Below are positions 1 through 12,559 of a stretch of 64,000 nt of DNA, in pieces. The notes below the pieces were generated by a model. That model did not search any database, was not told where the DNA came from, and saw only the letters and a list, made by a program, of their open reading frames with translations. The translations under genes were made by a program, and so were the position numbers. Position 1 is the stretch's first letter. The number at the start of each line of letters is the position of its first letter. Source of the stretch: Vespa crabro (lineage: Eukaryota; Arthropoda; Insecta; Hymenoptera; Vespidae); NCBI RefSeq assembly GCF_910589235.1, contig NC_060966.1, forward strand, positions 1,612,001-1,676,000, read 5' to 3'.

Positions 1-1264
1 GACAGCGGTGGAATCGCCTCACTTCGGCTCTTCGCTTGACCCTGCAGCTGACGAAGCAGACCAGCTCTCGGCCGATCTTTAAAAACTTCGCAGGTGCTTC
101 CTCTTCTAGTCTGACGATGGCCAGGCGCTGTTGTCTCGCGTTGGGGTTCGTCAATTTAACCTCTAGTTTCCCCGCGTATTCTGGCAGGGTCCTCTTTAGG
201 GCCTCCACGGCTTCCACCACCGATGTGCAACAATCGCAGTCCCTTATTTCTAGCGTAGCTCTAGGGACCAGTTCCGTGAAGTTGATCGTTTGTCCTACTT
301 CCTTCCTCAGGGTTTCTGCGAATGAGGACCTGATATCTGCAGTGGACTTCTTAAGTTCGAGGAGAACCCCTCCAGTTCTGATCTGTCGGACAGATCTAAC
401 GTTTACCCCTGTTCCGCTGGTGGATGGCTCCGACTACGTCTGCATAAGATTTAACTTTCGCAGGTTTCAAGAGGATCGCGTCTGGCCTTGTTCTCTTTCT
501 CGGCCTGTTCTCCGATTTGCTCGGCTTCCTTATTTCTTCTTTAATATCGTTAATATCGTTATTTCTTCTGGTTTATCCTTATTTCATCTCTTCTTAACGA
601 CCTCCGTACACTTGGTGGCTTCGGTCGTCGTCGTCTCTTGCCTTGGTCTTTTGAGGCTTTCTTGAGGAAACTGCGGCGGGCTTGTGGCTACTCTCCTAAT
701 CGCGCCTGCTTCAGTTATGGAAATTGCTCAACTGCTCTGAGAAACTCGGGCGAGGGTCCTTGCTCGCTTACTGACCATTGTTCGAGATTTATAAATGTAC
801 TCGAGGCTGTCTATGACGTCCTGCAGTTCTGGGAGCCCCTGCTTAATCGCGTTGTTAACGTTTGGCTGCCAAGTAATAGTCGCCTTCGATTTGGCAAGGA
901 GAACTATCGCTTGCGCGAGTTTCTCACACTCTACATTTTGTGGTGTCCCCTTCGCAAGCTGAATAGTTGACGTTAGGGAGGAGAACCACATGCTATCAAC
1001 AGCCCTAGCGGCCAATTGTCACTCCTCCAAGTGGCATTCCTCATATCTTACCCTTCTTGGCGCTATAGACACACAGCAGGCCAGTTCGAATACCTGTGGT
1101 GCTCCTCCTGATGCAATATCCAGAGCAGAGGCAAGGTTGACTAACCCAAACTCCTGGCACTTGCTGGATAACGATGGCGGGTGGCCTACCCTAACACCAC
1201 CTGTCACAGCCGTGGCATGGATGTCCCTCCCACGCCCGCTATTAACTTTTTCTGTACTATCCAT
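1..1264 (-). pseudogene. Retrotransposon ORF1 (gag-like), N-terminal and middle part, broken
   Basis: The likely start is the ATG read from 1264-1262, giving a protein beginning MDS and followed by a GRGRD.HATA segment. Copy b has the equivalent ATG at 13937 and a matching GRGRD.HATA segment, which supports this start. Further on, the segment at 1015-728 (QPNV..AIKQGLPEL..) matches copy b at 13570-13400 (QPNVSNVIKQGLPEL). The frame is interrupted by a stop just after a CHLEE segment near 1019 and by later shifts, so no full protein can be made. ORF1 proteins of such elements bind their own RNA and form particles with the reverse transcriptase. The zinc knuckles lie beyond the window edge. Confidence 0.7.
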
Positions 1265-1489
1265 CCTAAGAAATATATTTATTGGGAGCAAAGCTCCCCA
1301 AACGAAAGCAAAGGAACGGAAGGAAGCGTGACAGTGAGAGAAAGAATAGAAAAAGATTTGAAAGAAGAATAAAGTTAGGAATAGAAGTACAAGAACACTC
1401 ACACACCATTCACACAGTCCCTTTTAGTCGCCTCCAACGACAAGCAGAGAGTACTGTGGAAGTACTCTTCATCCCCACACCACAGGGGG
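1..1489 (-). mobile_element. Non-LTR retrotransposon copy a, 5' end and most of ORF1 (R1-like)
   Basis: This block aligns by eye with 12690-14172 (copy b) on the same strand. It continues past the left edge of the window, so only the 5' end, 5' leader and the part of ORF1 upstream of the zinc knuckles are present. Its 5' terminus is a run of five C on the minus strand (1485-1489), matching the C-run that ends copy b at 14172. Directly beyond it the 9-bp array begins, so here the 5' end of the element abuts the array with no other sequence between. It belongs to the same family as the copies near 9.2, 15.7 and 27.2 kb. The R1-like assignment rests on the domain layout of copies b and d. Confidence 0.8.
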
Positions 1490-2566
1490 TAATAATAACG
1501 ATAATAACGATAAAAGCTATAATAATGACGATAATGACTATAATAATGATAATAATAATAATAATAACAGCGACAATAACGATATTAACGATAATAACGA
1601 AAATAACTATAATAATAATAATAATAAAGATAATAAAGATATTAACGATAATAACGATAATAATGATAATAACGGTAAAAATAATAATAATTATAACAAT
1701 AATAACGATAAAAGCAATAATAGTAATAAAAGTAATAACAATAATAACAATAAGAACAATATAATTAAAAAGAATAATAACGATAACAACGATAATAACA
1801 ATAATAAAAATAAATATAATAACGAAAAAAAGGATAATAACGATGACAACGATAATATTAATAAAAATATTATCGATAATAAAAATAAACACGATAATAA
1901 TAATAATAATAATAACGATAATAACGATAATAAAGATAATAACGATAATAGCAAAAAAATAATAATAATGATAATAACGATTATAATGATAATAACGATA
2001 TTAAAATTTATAATAATAAGAATAATAATGATAATAACGATAGAAACGATAATAATAGTAGTAATAATAACAATATTAACAATAATAACATTAATAAAGA
2101 TTATAACAATAGTAATAGTAGTAATAATAACAATATTATCGACAATATCGATAATAATTACAATAATAATAACAATAATGACGATAATATTGATAATAAC
2201 GATTATAATAATAACGATAATATCGATAATACTACTAACATTAATAACGATAATAACAATAATACTGATAATAACGATAATAACGATAATAATTATAATA
2301 ACGAAAATAATTCTAATAATGATGGCAATAATAACGACTATAGCGATATTAAAATAAAAATAATAACGATTTTAAAGATAATAATATTTATAATAACGAT
2401 TATAACGATAATAACGATAATAATAATAAAAATAATATGGTTAATTACGATAATAACGATAATAACGAAAATGATAATTAAATTAATAACGCTGATAACG
2501 ATAATAAAGATTTTAACGGTAATAATAATAATAATAATATGATCGATAATAAGGATAGTAACCATG

Positions 2567-2599
<33 letters not shown>

Positions 2600-2794
2600 T
2601 TAGTAACAGTAATAACGTCAAATACGGTAATAACAGTAATAATAGTAGTAATAATAACAATAATAACGATAATAGCGATAATAACGAAAATAGCGAAAAA
2701 TATAATTACGATAGTGACGATAATAAAAATAACAATAATAACGATACAATCGATACATATAATAAAAATATTACCGATGACAACGATAATAACT

Positions 2795-2865
<71 letters not shown>

Positions 2866-4542
2866 GATAATTATTATACTATTGATGATAATAGTATAAA
2901 TGATACCTCTAATAACAATAATAACCATAATAACGTTAAAACGGTAACAATAATAAAGATGACATCGATAATATCGATTGTAATAACAATATTAACAATA
3001 ATAACGATAATAATAATACTAATAATAAAGAAACTAACGTTATTAACGGGATTAACGATAAGAATAATAAAAATAGCGGCGATAATAACGATAATAATGA
3101 TAATAACGATAATAATAATAATAACAATAATAACGACTATAATGTTAATGTCGATAATAATAATAACAATATTAGCGATAATAACGATAAAAAAAATAAT
3201 AATAATAATAACAATAATAACGATAATAAAGACAATAACGATAATAATATTAACGATAATAACGACAATTGTAATAGTAATAATACCGATAGTAACTATA
3301 ATAACGACAATAATAATATTAATAATAATAATAATAATTATTATAATAATAATAATAATTATATCGATAATAACAATAATGATAACGATAATGACGAATA
3401 TTATAATAACGATAATAACGGTATATCGATATTAATAATAACAATATTAACGATAATATCGATAATAATAATAACTATAAAAACAATAATAACGATAATA
3501 ACGATAATAACAATTATAATAATTACGATAATAACGGAATTAATAATATTAATAATGTAGATAACAACGTTATTAATGATAATAACGATAATAACAATAC
3601 TAATAAGATTTATAATAATGATAATAAAGATATGAACAATAATAACGATAAAAATAATAACAGTAATTACGTTAATAACGAATATATTGATAATAACGAT
3701 AATAGTAATAATTACAATAATAACGATAGTAACGACAATAACGATAATGTCGATAATAATAGTAACAAGATTAATGATAATATCGATATTAATGATAATA
3801 ATAATTACAATAATAACCATTACGACAATAAAGTTAATATTATGTACGATAATAACGATAATAACGAAATTAACTATAATAACGATAATAACGATAATAA
3901 TAATAATAATAATAATAACGATAATAACTATATAAACGATAACAATAATAACGATAATAATGATAATGTCGATAATAATAATATCAATAATAATAATATC
4001 AATAATAACGATAGTAACGATAATAATGATAATAACGATAATTACGATAATAACAATAATAATGAAAATAATAATAAAAATAACGAAGATATTAACAACT
4101 ATAATAATAACAATAATAACGTTAATAAAGGTTATATTGATAATAATGATAAAAATGATAATAAATAACAATAATAACTTTAATAACGATAATGACCATC
4201 ATAATAGTAGTAATAATTAGAATATTAACAATAATAACAATATCAATGATAATAACGATAATAATATTAGTAATAATAACAATTATAATAATAATAATAA
4301 TAACGTTTATAATAATAACGATAATAACGATCATATTAATAATAATCATATCGGTAATAACGATAATGACTGTATTAATAGTAATAATAATAAAGATAAC
4401 AGCGATATTAACGATAATAATTATAATAGCAATAACAATAGTAACGATAAGAACGATAATAATGTTAATAAAGGTAATAACGATAATAACAATAATAATT
4501 AAAACAATAATAATGATAACAAAGATATTGATAATAATAACG

Positions 4543-4579
<37 letters not shown>

Positions 4580-4711
4580 GAATAACAAGATAATAACGAT
4601 AATAATAGTAGTGAGAATAACAAAATTAATAATAATAACAATAATAACAATAATAAAGATAATAACGATAATAATAATAACGATAATAACGACAAAAGTA
4701 ATAATAATAAT
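1490..4711 (+). repeat. Degenerate 9-bp tandem array, unit GATAATAAC (block 1)
   Basis: About 3.2 kb built from GATAATAAC with many single-base changes, slipping locally into pure AAT runs (the longest at about 2795-2864). The unit is a multiple of three, so any frame free of stops stays open for long distances and yields Asp-Asn-Asn, Ile-Ile-Thr, Val-Ile-Ile or Leu-Leu-Ser runs on the two strands. These are not genes. The C of the unit is normally followed by G, so the array is rich in CpG despite being A+T-rich. It lies between the 5' end of retrotransposon copy a and the insertion that begins at 4712. Confidence 0.95.
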
Positions 4712-5360
4712 TGTTACATCCCGCGACAAGCGACGTATGTAAATAAAGAAATAAGAAAGGAATATCATATGTAAACTATAGTATAAATGAAAGATTAATA
4801 CCTTAGCTAGCTTAAGTAAAAGGGATTAAACTTCAAAATTCATATCGCTCATTCCTAGGCTAAATATTTAAAATATCGGTAATTTTACCACTAGCAATAT
4901 AAGCTAAGAAACCTTATAAACTGCTGTTACTACTAGCACCTTTTGATTAATAATATATAAAACACATAAAAGAATATTAATAGTAATTAGCTAACAAATT
5001 GGGACCTATGTTAACAAAATATACACATATACATGCAACCCAGTAATAAAATAAACAATTACCCTAATGAATTAATGTTCAACAACCTTGGAAATTACTG
5101 CAAGAAATATCTTTAAATAAATATTATAAATTATTTCGAGATATATTTATCGATTATGGCGAGAAGACATCTTGTGTTATGGATTTTAACATCCTGCGTT
5201 ACAAGTATTAAGAACAACGATATCGACATCATTTTCGGAACCACACCTGCTAATAACAGCATTCCAGGAGCTAAGAGCTCCGAGAATTGTATCCGGTGAT
5301 AAGCACCGAGCGAACACATTTCTTGGAAGAGGTAATAAAGGAACGCTCGCATTGTTCTGA

Positions 5361-5444
5361 CCCACCACCACCGCACTCAGGCGGCACGCGCGAGCCGCGC
5401 ACCCCACCGCCACCGTACTCAGGCGGCACGCGCGAGCGGCGCAC
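5361..5444 (+). repeat. Two tandem copies of a 42-bp CpG-rich unit
   Basis: Two adjacent copies contain CCACC tracts, a shared ACTCAGGCGGCACGCGCGAG core and a final GCGCAC. They differ at only a few positions. The core starts at 5375 and again at 5417, a period of 42 bp. The unit is G+C-rich in an otherwise A+T-rich element and lies just upstream of a TGACGTCA motif (5453-5460). Such a layout can occur in a promoter or LTR enhancer, but that reading is inference. Confidence 0.75.
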
Positions 5445-5933
5445 ATGCGCAGTGACGTCAACCGAACTCGCCCTAGATGGAGCAAAGAGCGTCGTCAGTC
5501 AGTCATCGTTCGCAGCCTTACTCAACAAGTCATAAGCTCCTAGACTTGAGCCTAAAGCAGTCATTATCCAACTTAGAATTTTACGCTACAGTTTATCTTT
5601 GTCAATTAAATAAGTTAGCGCCCTTCAATTAAAATTAAAATTAAACTTTTTTTAACAATAAAATAACAGCGTTCGCGTACGGAACATCATCCAAAGGTGT
5701 AATTATTCAGTATTCTTTAATGTAACATTTAATACATCATTAAAATTGTTATTGTTAACCAGTGCATTCTTTATATCCATACATTCATCCATCCTTATTG
5801 CTCAGTGAGGACGAACCGCATGAGTATCCTCCTATAAAATTGTCGTTTCGGTGAGGACGCTCTGCACGGACGACACTTTTCTCTTTCTCTCCTATCTCCA
5901 ATCAAACACCTCTTCTAAATACTTGCTCTCCTA

Positions 5934-6309
5934 ATGACGAAGTTACGTCGCGGTGGTAGTAAATATCAACTACGTCGTCTGTTAAAAGAACTTTACCACG
6001 AAAACGAAATTTATAACGATACATTGGATGTGGAATTAATTTAAGAAGAGAAAGAAAATTTTCCCTCATACCGCCTGATTCCCCTGCAGCTCTCTAGAAG
6101 GTGGGTTACCTCTTCCGATTTTGGATATTACGCCTCCCAAATATCAGGAAATAAAGCTCCAGCATCAGCTTGGATTGTCATCCCAAGAGGTAAGTGAGCA
6201 TTTGAAATATCGATTCGACACTCTGTACGGTGCCAATCCCGAGCAAATTGAACTGCCCAGGGAGGTAAGGGCCGAAAAGGATACAAATCAACCGCAAAGG
6301 CCGGTATAG
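5934..6309 (+). pseudogene. Possible coding remnant of the 4.7-6.4 kb insertion, unrecognised
   Basis: Two short frames lie end to end. The first, 5934-6044, starts with ATG and encodes 36 residues with a basic start (MTKLRRGG) and a leucine-rich and glutamate-rich middle. The second, in another frame, runs to the stop at 6307-6309, is open back to at least 6091 without an ATG, and encodes a hydrophilic segment including ITPPKYQEIKLQHQLG. The residue mix resembles ordinary protein rather than repeat translation. Together they could be the frameshifted start of a gag gene in a deleted LTR element, but I recognise no domain. Chance open frames remain possible. Confidence 0.2.
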
Positions 6310-6363
6310 CTTACTTACTTTGGAAGTACCTCTATTAAGGAACATAGGTTGCGTGACGTAACA

Positions 6364-6678
6364 ATGATAACGATAATAACGATAATAACGATAATAATAA
6401 TAACGATAATAAAGATAATAACAATAGTAACGATAATAATAATAATAATGATAATAAAGATAACAATACTAATAATAATATCAATAATAACAATAAGAAC
6501 AAACAATAATAAGAACAGTAATATCGATAATAAAGATAAAAACGATAATAATAATAATAATAAGGACGAAAATAAGGATAATAAAGATAAGATCGATAAT
6601 AATAATAACAATAATAGTGACAATAATGATAATAACGATAATAATAATAATAATAATAACAAAAATAAAGTTAATAAA

Positions 6679-6721
<43 letters not shown>

Positions 6722-8603
6722 GCGATAAAAACGATAATAACGATAATAATAATAACAATAATAACGATAATAACGATAATAATGATATAAAGATAATAAT
6801 GATAATAACAGTACTAATAAAAATAAAAATAAAGGTAATAACGATATTAATGATAATAACGATCATAATAACAATAATAACGAAATAACGGTTATAATGA
6901 TAATAACGATTATAATAATAATAATAATAACAATAAATACCATAATAACGAGAATAACGATAATAATAGTAGTAATAATAACAATAATAATAGAAATAAC
7001 GATAATAACGATAATAACAATAACATCGATAATAATAATACCAATAATATCGGTAATAACGATAAAAATAATAATAATAATAAAGAGAATATCGATAATA
7101 TTAATAAAGATAATAACGACAATAATAATAATAATAATAATAACGATAATAAAGATAATAACGATAATAATAATAACAATAATAAAGATAATATCGATAT
7201 TAACGAAAATAATGATAATAATGATAATAGCGATTATAATAATAATAATAACAATAATAATGTTAATAACGATAATAACGTTAATAATAAAACAATATTA
7301 ACGATACTAACGATAATAATGGTAATAGCGATAATAATTATAATAATAATAAGTTTAATAACGATAATAACGATAATAAAAATAGCAATATGAACGATAA
7401 TAACGATAATAAAGATAATAATAATAACAGTATTAAAGATAATTACGATAATAATAATAAAAATTATAAAGTTAATATAGATAATAACAATAATAACGAT
7501 AATATCGATAATAACTATAACATTAATGACGATAATATCGATAATATTAAAAATAATAATAACGATGGTAACGATAACAACGATAATAACGAAAATAATA
7601 ATTATAATAAAGATAATAACGATATTAAGATAATAACGTTAATAATGATAATAACAATAATAATAAAAACAATAACAACGATAATGACGATAAGAACGAT
7701 AATAATAATAAAACTATCAACGATAATAACGATAATAATTATAATACCGTTAAGAATTATTATAATAATGGCAATAATAATTATAATAGCGATATTAAAA
7801 ATAACAAAAATAACGATAATAACAATCATAATATTTATAATAACGATTATAACGATAAGAACGATAAAACGATTATAATAATAATAGTAAAGATAATAAA
7901 ATTAAATTTTATAACGTTAATTACAATAATATCGAGAATAATAATAACAATAATAACGATAATAACGATAATAACGACAATAATAATAATGATAATAATA
8001 ATAATAACGATAGTAAGGTTAAGAACAAAAAAATTATAACAATAATAACGATAATAAAAAAATAAGAACGATAACAAAAATAACTGTAATAACGATAACA
8101 ATAATAATGATAATAAGGATAATAAAGGTAATAATAATAAACAATAATAGCCATAATAACTTTAATAACGATAGTAATAAATATATTAGTAACAATAATA
8201 ACCATATTAACGTTATTAACGAAATTAACGGTAATAGCGATTCTAACGATAATAATAAGAACGATAATAGCGATAATAATAACAACGCTAATAACGATAA
8301 TAAGGATAATAATAATAAGAATAATAAAAATAATAACGATAATATCGATAATAGTAATGATAATATAATCGAAAATAGCCATGATAACGATAACAACAAT
8401 AATAATAAAAGCAATAATTACGGTATTAATGATAACAATAATAACATTAATAACGATAGTAACGATAATAACGACAATATAATAGTAATAATAACAATAA
8501 TATCAAGAATGACGTTAATAACGATAAAAACGATAACAAAAACGAAAATAACGATAATAAGGGTAATAATAATAACGATAATAACTATAATAACGATTAT
8601 AAG

Positions 8604-8638
<35 letters not shown>

Positions 8639-9185
8639 TAAGAACAATATTAACAGTAAAAGCGATAATAACGATAATAATCATAAAAATAATAAAGTTA
8701 ATAAGAATAAGAACAATAATAACATTAATAAAGAAAATAATAATAATAATAATATCGACAAAAACAGTTATAATGATAATAATACTAATAATTTCAATAG
8801 TAACGACAATAAAGATTATAACGATAATAATAATAAAAGTAATAACGATTAAAACTATATTAAACATTTTGACGATAATAATAATAATATTATAGCAATA
8901 ATAAGGATGAATCGAAAATAATAATTATTATAATAACAATTATAAGGATAATAACGATAATAACAGTAAAAGCGATAATAACGATAATAAAGATAACAAT
9001 ATTATTAGCGATAACAATATTAAGCGATATTAACGATAATAAAGATAACAATAATAACGATAATAACGTTAATAACGATATTAACGGTAATAATAATAAC
9101 AATAATAACGATCATATAAATAATTACGATAATAACGATATTATTATAATAACAATAATAACGAATATAACGATAATAATAACAG
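6364..9185 (+). repeat. Degenerate 9-bp tandem array, unit GATAATAAC (block 2)
   Basis: About 2.8 kb of the same nonamer, in the same strand orientation as block 1. An (AAT) run of about 40 bp sits near 6680-6720. Scattered units carry AAG, GGT or CAT variants. The block ends where the T-run of retrotransposon copy b begins at 9186. All long open frames over this stretch are repeat translation. Confidence 0.95.
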
Positions 9186-9520
9186 TTTTTTTTTGGTTTT
9201 CTGAGAATGCCTAACTTTACGCACTGACCCAGTAACCCTAGAGGAACCCTTTACCATTAGGGTCCCCCATTAATGTCCCAGGTGTGTCGGGCTCACCGTT
9301 GGAATAGGCACTACCGACTAAACTCATATCCATCCTAGTGGCATGGTGAAAACATCCCGGTACCGTCATGTGACATTACTTCGGGATGGCGCCACTACAT
9401 CATGTCTCATAAATTTTACTCCGTCAATCCGGCTCTACGTGGCAGGAACCTGGAGCAACGTTGGTGGCACGTCTATCGGCTTCCCATCTCCTTCTTCATT
9501 TTACATAAGATTGCCCTCGC

Positions 9521-12456
9521 TTAGCAGGCAACCTTGTTCCACGCCTTCTCCCCTCGCAGCATTTTCTCCACTATTTTTTCCGGCGAGATTTCTCCGATCT
9601 CCTGTTCTAAGGCAAATTGTTCGGTGCTCCAACGTGCACATATGAAGAATGTGTGGTGTGCGTCGTCGGCGGTTGAGTCGCCATAGGAGCAGTTGCCATC
9701 TGCTGCTTTCCTCATCTTTGCGAGGTAGGAACGTAATAGGCCATGCCCTATCAGGAATTGGGTGAGGTAGAAATCTACCTCTCCCGCCTCCCGGTTTATC
9801 CAGTTCTCTAGTCGACTGATGAGTCGGGAACTCCATCTGCCCCTAGTTTCCTGCTCCTACCTGCTTTGCCAGGTCTCGATGCTGGTAGACCTGGTGAGCC
9901 TTGATGCCTCCTCCTTACCCAAAACGGACCTCTGCTGGTGAACGAATTGTGTCTCCTGGGCAAGAAGATCTATCAGGATTACTCCCGCGACCACTAGCCC
10001 CGCGTGATCAGAGACCGTGCGTTAAAAAGATGCGATTCGGAGAGCACCCCTCCTCTGTACCGCGGCTATGCGCTTGCAATATTTCTCCTTTCGCAGCGCC
10101 TCGGCCCATATTTCTTCGCCGGACAGCATCACTGCTTCGGCGGCACGCATGAGTTGTCGCCTAATGCACGGCCGGGGACCGTCGACAATGGCCATGAGTG
10201 TGCCCAGCGTGGCCACTACTTTTGCCGCCTTGTCAGTTACCCTTAATATATGCTCTCCGTAAGTGTGTTTACAATCGAGCATTACTCCTAAGTACCTGAC
10301 AGACGGCTTCGTCTGGACCGTCGCGTCTCCAACGGTGAAGCTGCGCAAGGTGTTGATGCGCTTTTTCGTTAGTAGCAGGATCTCTGTTTTCTGGGCTGCT
10401 AAGGATAGCCCGTGTTCTTTCATCCAGGAGCTGACTCTGCGCATGATTTGGTTGAGCAGCAGCTGTGCCCCCTCCGTGTCTCTTGCAGTTATGACAACTG
10501 CAATGTCATCTGCGGACCCAACCAAGGAAGCACCATCAGGGACTGCCATACGTAGGATACCGTCGAAGAATATATTCCAGATATCCGGTCCTAGTATGGA
10601 ACCCTGAGGTGCCCCCGATGAAAATTACAAGCATCTTGGACCATCGCTAGTATTGTACTCTAGTAAGCGCTCTTTCAGGTAATCCCCGAGTATTCGGAGT
10701 AGGTACCCCGGAACTCTGAAATTACATTCGAGCGCTTCCATTGCCAAGTCCCACCTGACGGAGTTGAAGGCATTTCTCACGTCTATGGTGGCCAGCAGAC
10801 ACATAGGCGGGAATGGTGGTTCACGCGCTCCGTCATTTTAGCGGCTGTGACAACTTTCTGGACTGCGTGGATGGTGGAGAGGACGGATCGAAATCCATAA
10901 CGGCGGGCAGTAAGGTCGCCCGCTGCCCTCACGGTCGCAAGTAGCCGTGGTCTAAGCAGCTTCTCCAGGAGCTTTCCAGCCGTATCCAGCATACATATAG
11001 GTCTGTATGACGATGCGACATCTGCAGGACTCTTGCCTTTGCTTATGAGCACAACTCTCGCTTTCTTCCACGGGGCAGGGAAGATGCCCTCTCTGAGGCA
11101 CATGTCATACATGTTTAGCAAGAGCTCAGGATGAATCAGCGCTACGGCTTTCATTATTTCCGCTGGTGGGCCGTCTGGTCCTGGAGCTCTCTTGTTCCGC
11201 GTGGATGGTGCAGCCCTGAGTAGCTCCCCCTCCGTAATCTGTGGTGCTTCGTGGTTTGCGAGACGCGGCCAGGCTAATCTCTCTTTTCGTCTGTGAGGGG
11301 AATAGGGTTGGAACGATATTCTTCATGGTCTTTGCGTCCTCTGAAATTCCCTGTTTGTAAGTCCCCAGCTTGCGAGTAACGATCTGGTACCCTAATCCCC
11401 ATGAATTCTGGTCGATATCCTAGCACAGCTCTTTCCAGCACCGTCGTTCACTAACCTTAATGTTCCTTTTCAGTGATTTCTTGGATGTTTGATACTCTGT
11501 GGCCATGGACGCAGCTTCGAGGTCGCGTCTCTTCGCTCGTTGTGCCAACCGGCGAAGCATTTAGCACTTTTTGCGAATGTCTGTTATCTCGATTGCCCAC
11601 CAGTATGCTGGACGCCTCTGTCGTTTCGTGCTCTTCTTTTGCATCCCTATAGCGCAGGCCTTTTGGATAAGCTGTTGTGATGCTGCGGTCATTATCCTGA
11701 CTTGTGCAGTTTGTGGTAAACTCGCGGATGCAATTTATTGGAATCTCCAACCTTCATCTATGGCTGTGGATAGCCTCTCTCGATCAATTTTTGCGATGTT
11801 CCACCGAGTATGTCGCACAGCGCTTGTTAAACTTAGCTTCCTATAGTTTACCTCGAATAGGATGCACTAATGATTACTCCCGGTGTAATCTTCGATCACC
11901 CGGCAGCTTGCGATTCTTGCCACAAGGTGTTCGGTGGAAAGAGAGTCGTCCCAAATCGTCTCTCTGTAGCCAGGCCTTCGGAAGATAGACATCGAGCCTG
12001 TATTGAGCTCTACTAGCGTCAGTCTCGACACCACCTCCTAGTTGCGTCTTCCTCTGGAGTCCGACCTGGCCTCCCCCCATTCGAGTACTTTGGCATTGTG
12101 GTCTCCAGCCACAATAAGATCCCCTTGCATTTCCTGTAGCGCGTCTTCCAGATAGTCCAGTTTGGTCTGGAAGTCGTCTATCCGGTCGTTCGTGGTGAAA
12201 TATACGCTGACAAATCGCCTAGTTATGTCTCACCCAAATATAACCGCGTCCGGATTCTTGATCCGACACATGTATCTGTCGGGGGACTGGGATCCAGATG
12301 GCCGCGGTGCCCATTTGTCAACGTACCATACTGCACCCGCCCTGTCCTGGTACTGTTCGCTGATTAGAACATTATCGGCTTTTTTTCAGAACAGAGCTAG
12401 GTTAGGAGGTGGTGCGCCGTCCTGCTCCTATTGAGGATACCCTGCAGTACTCACAT
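9521..12456 (-). pseudogene. Retrotransposon ORF2: endonuclease and reverse transcriptase, broken (copy b)
   Basis: ORF2 of such elements nicks the target and copies the element RNA into it. The start matches MRV..G in copy d, but here the second codon is TGA (ATG at 12456-12454, stop at 12453-12451). An APE-type endonuclease is indicated by ISEQY (12364-12350) and AGDHNAK (12109-12089), the expected catalytic Glu and Asp/Asn positions. Reverse transcriptase segments include SYRPICMLDTAGKLLEKLL near 11011 and the palm motif SADDIAVV (10517-10494), where Ser replaces the usual Tyr or Phe before Ala-Asp-Asp. Thumb sequence follows (VRYLGV near 10300). A C-terminal zinc-finger remnant (CSYG then AHHTFFICARW, about 9700-9630) has lost one Cys. 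Several frameshifts separate these blocks. Confidence 0.85.
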
Positions 12457-12559
12457 ACTTTCTTCTTGTTGGCTGTTGCAATGGCCTCCTGGAAGGCTTT
12501 GGACGCCCTCGATCAGGCCAAGTACTTCTGGGGTTCCGCAACGCCATTGGAGCTCAAGA

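Larger units (their letters stand above)
4712..6363. mobile_element. Unassigned 1.65-kb insertion with imperfect terminal inverted repeats
   Basis: A non-repetitive island inside the 9-bp array. Its left end reads TGTTACATCCCGCGAC. The reverse complement of its right end reads TGTTACGTCACGCAAC, which is 13 of 16 matching. Flanking bases ATAAT (4707-4711) and ATGAT (6364-6368) resemble a short target duplication, but in a low-complexity array this is weak evidence. The interior has an A+T-rich left third, a CpG-rich stretch at about 5360-5470 containing a 42-bp duplication, and short reading frames near the right end. TG...CA termini also fit an LTR retrotransposon reduced to its outer LTR ends plus leader and gag remnant. 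I cannot choose between a DNA transposon and a deleted LTR element. Confidence 0.5.

Noticed and set aside
5800..5885. Hammerhead ribozyme (a GTGAGGACGAA stretch near 5805 and a second GTGAGGACG near 5852)
   Set aside because: It resembles one arm of a hammerhead core, but the required CTGATGA part and a matching cleavage-site stem are absent around both copies.
1490..9185. Long frames rich in Asn/Asp, Ile/Thr or Leu/Ser on both strands (likewise over the other nonamer blocks)
   Set aside because: They follow exactly from translating the 9-bp unit in its three frames on each strand. They have no start context or domain, and open frames overlap on both strands.
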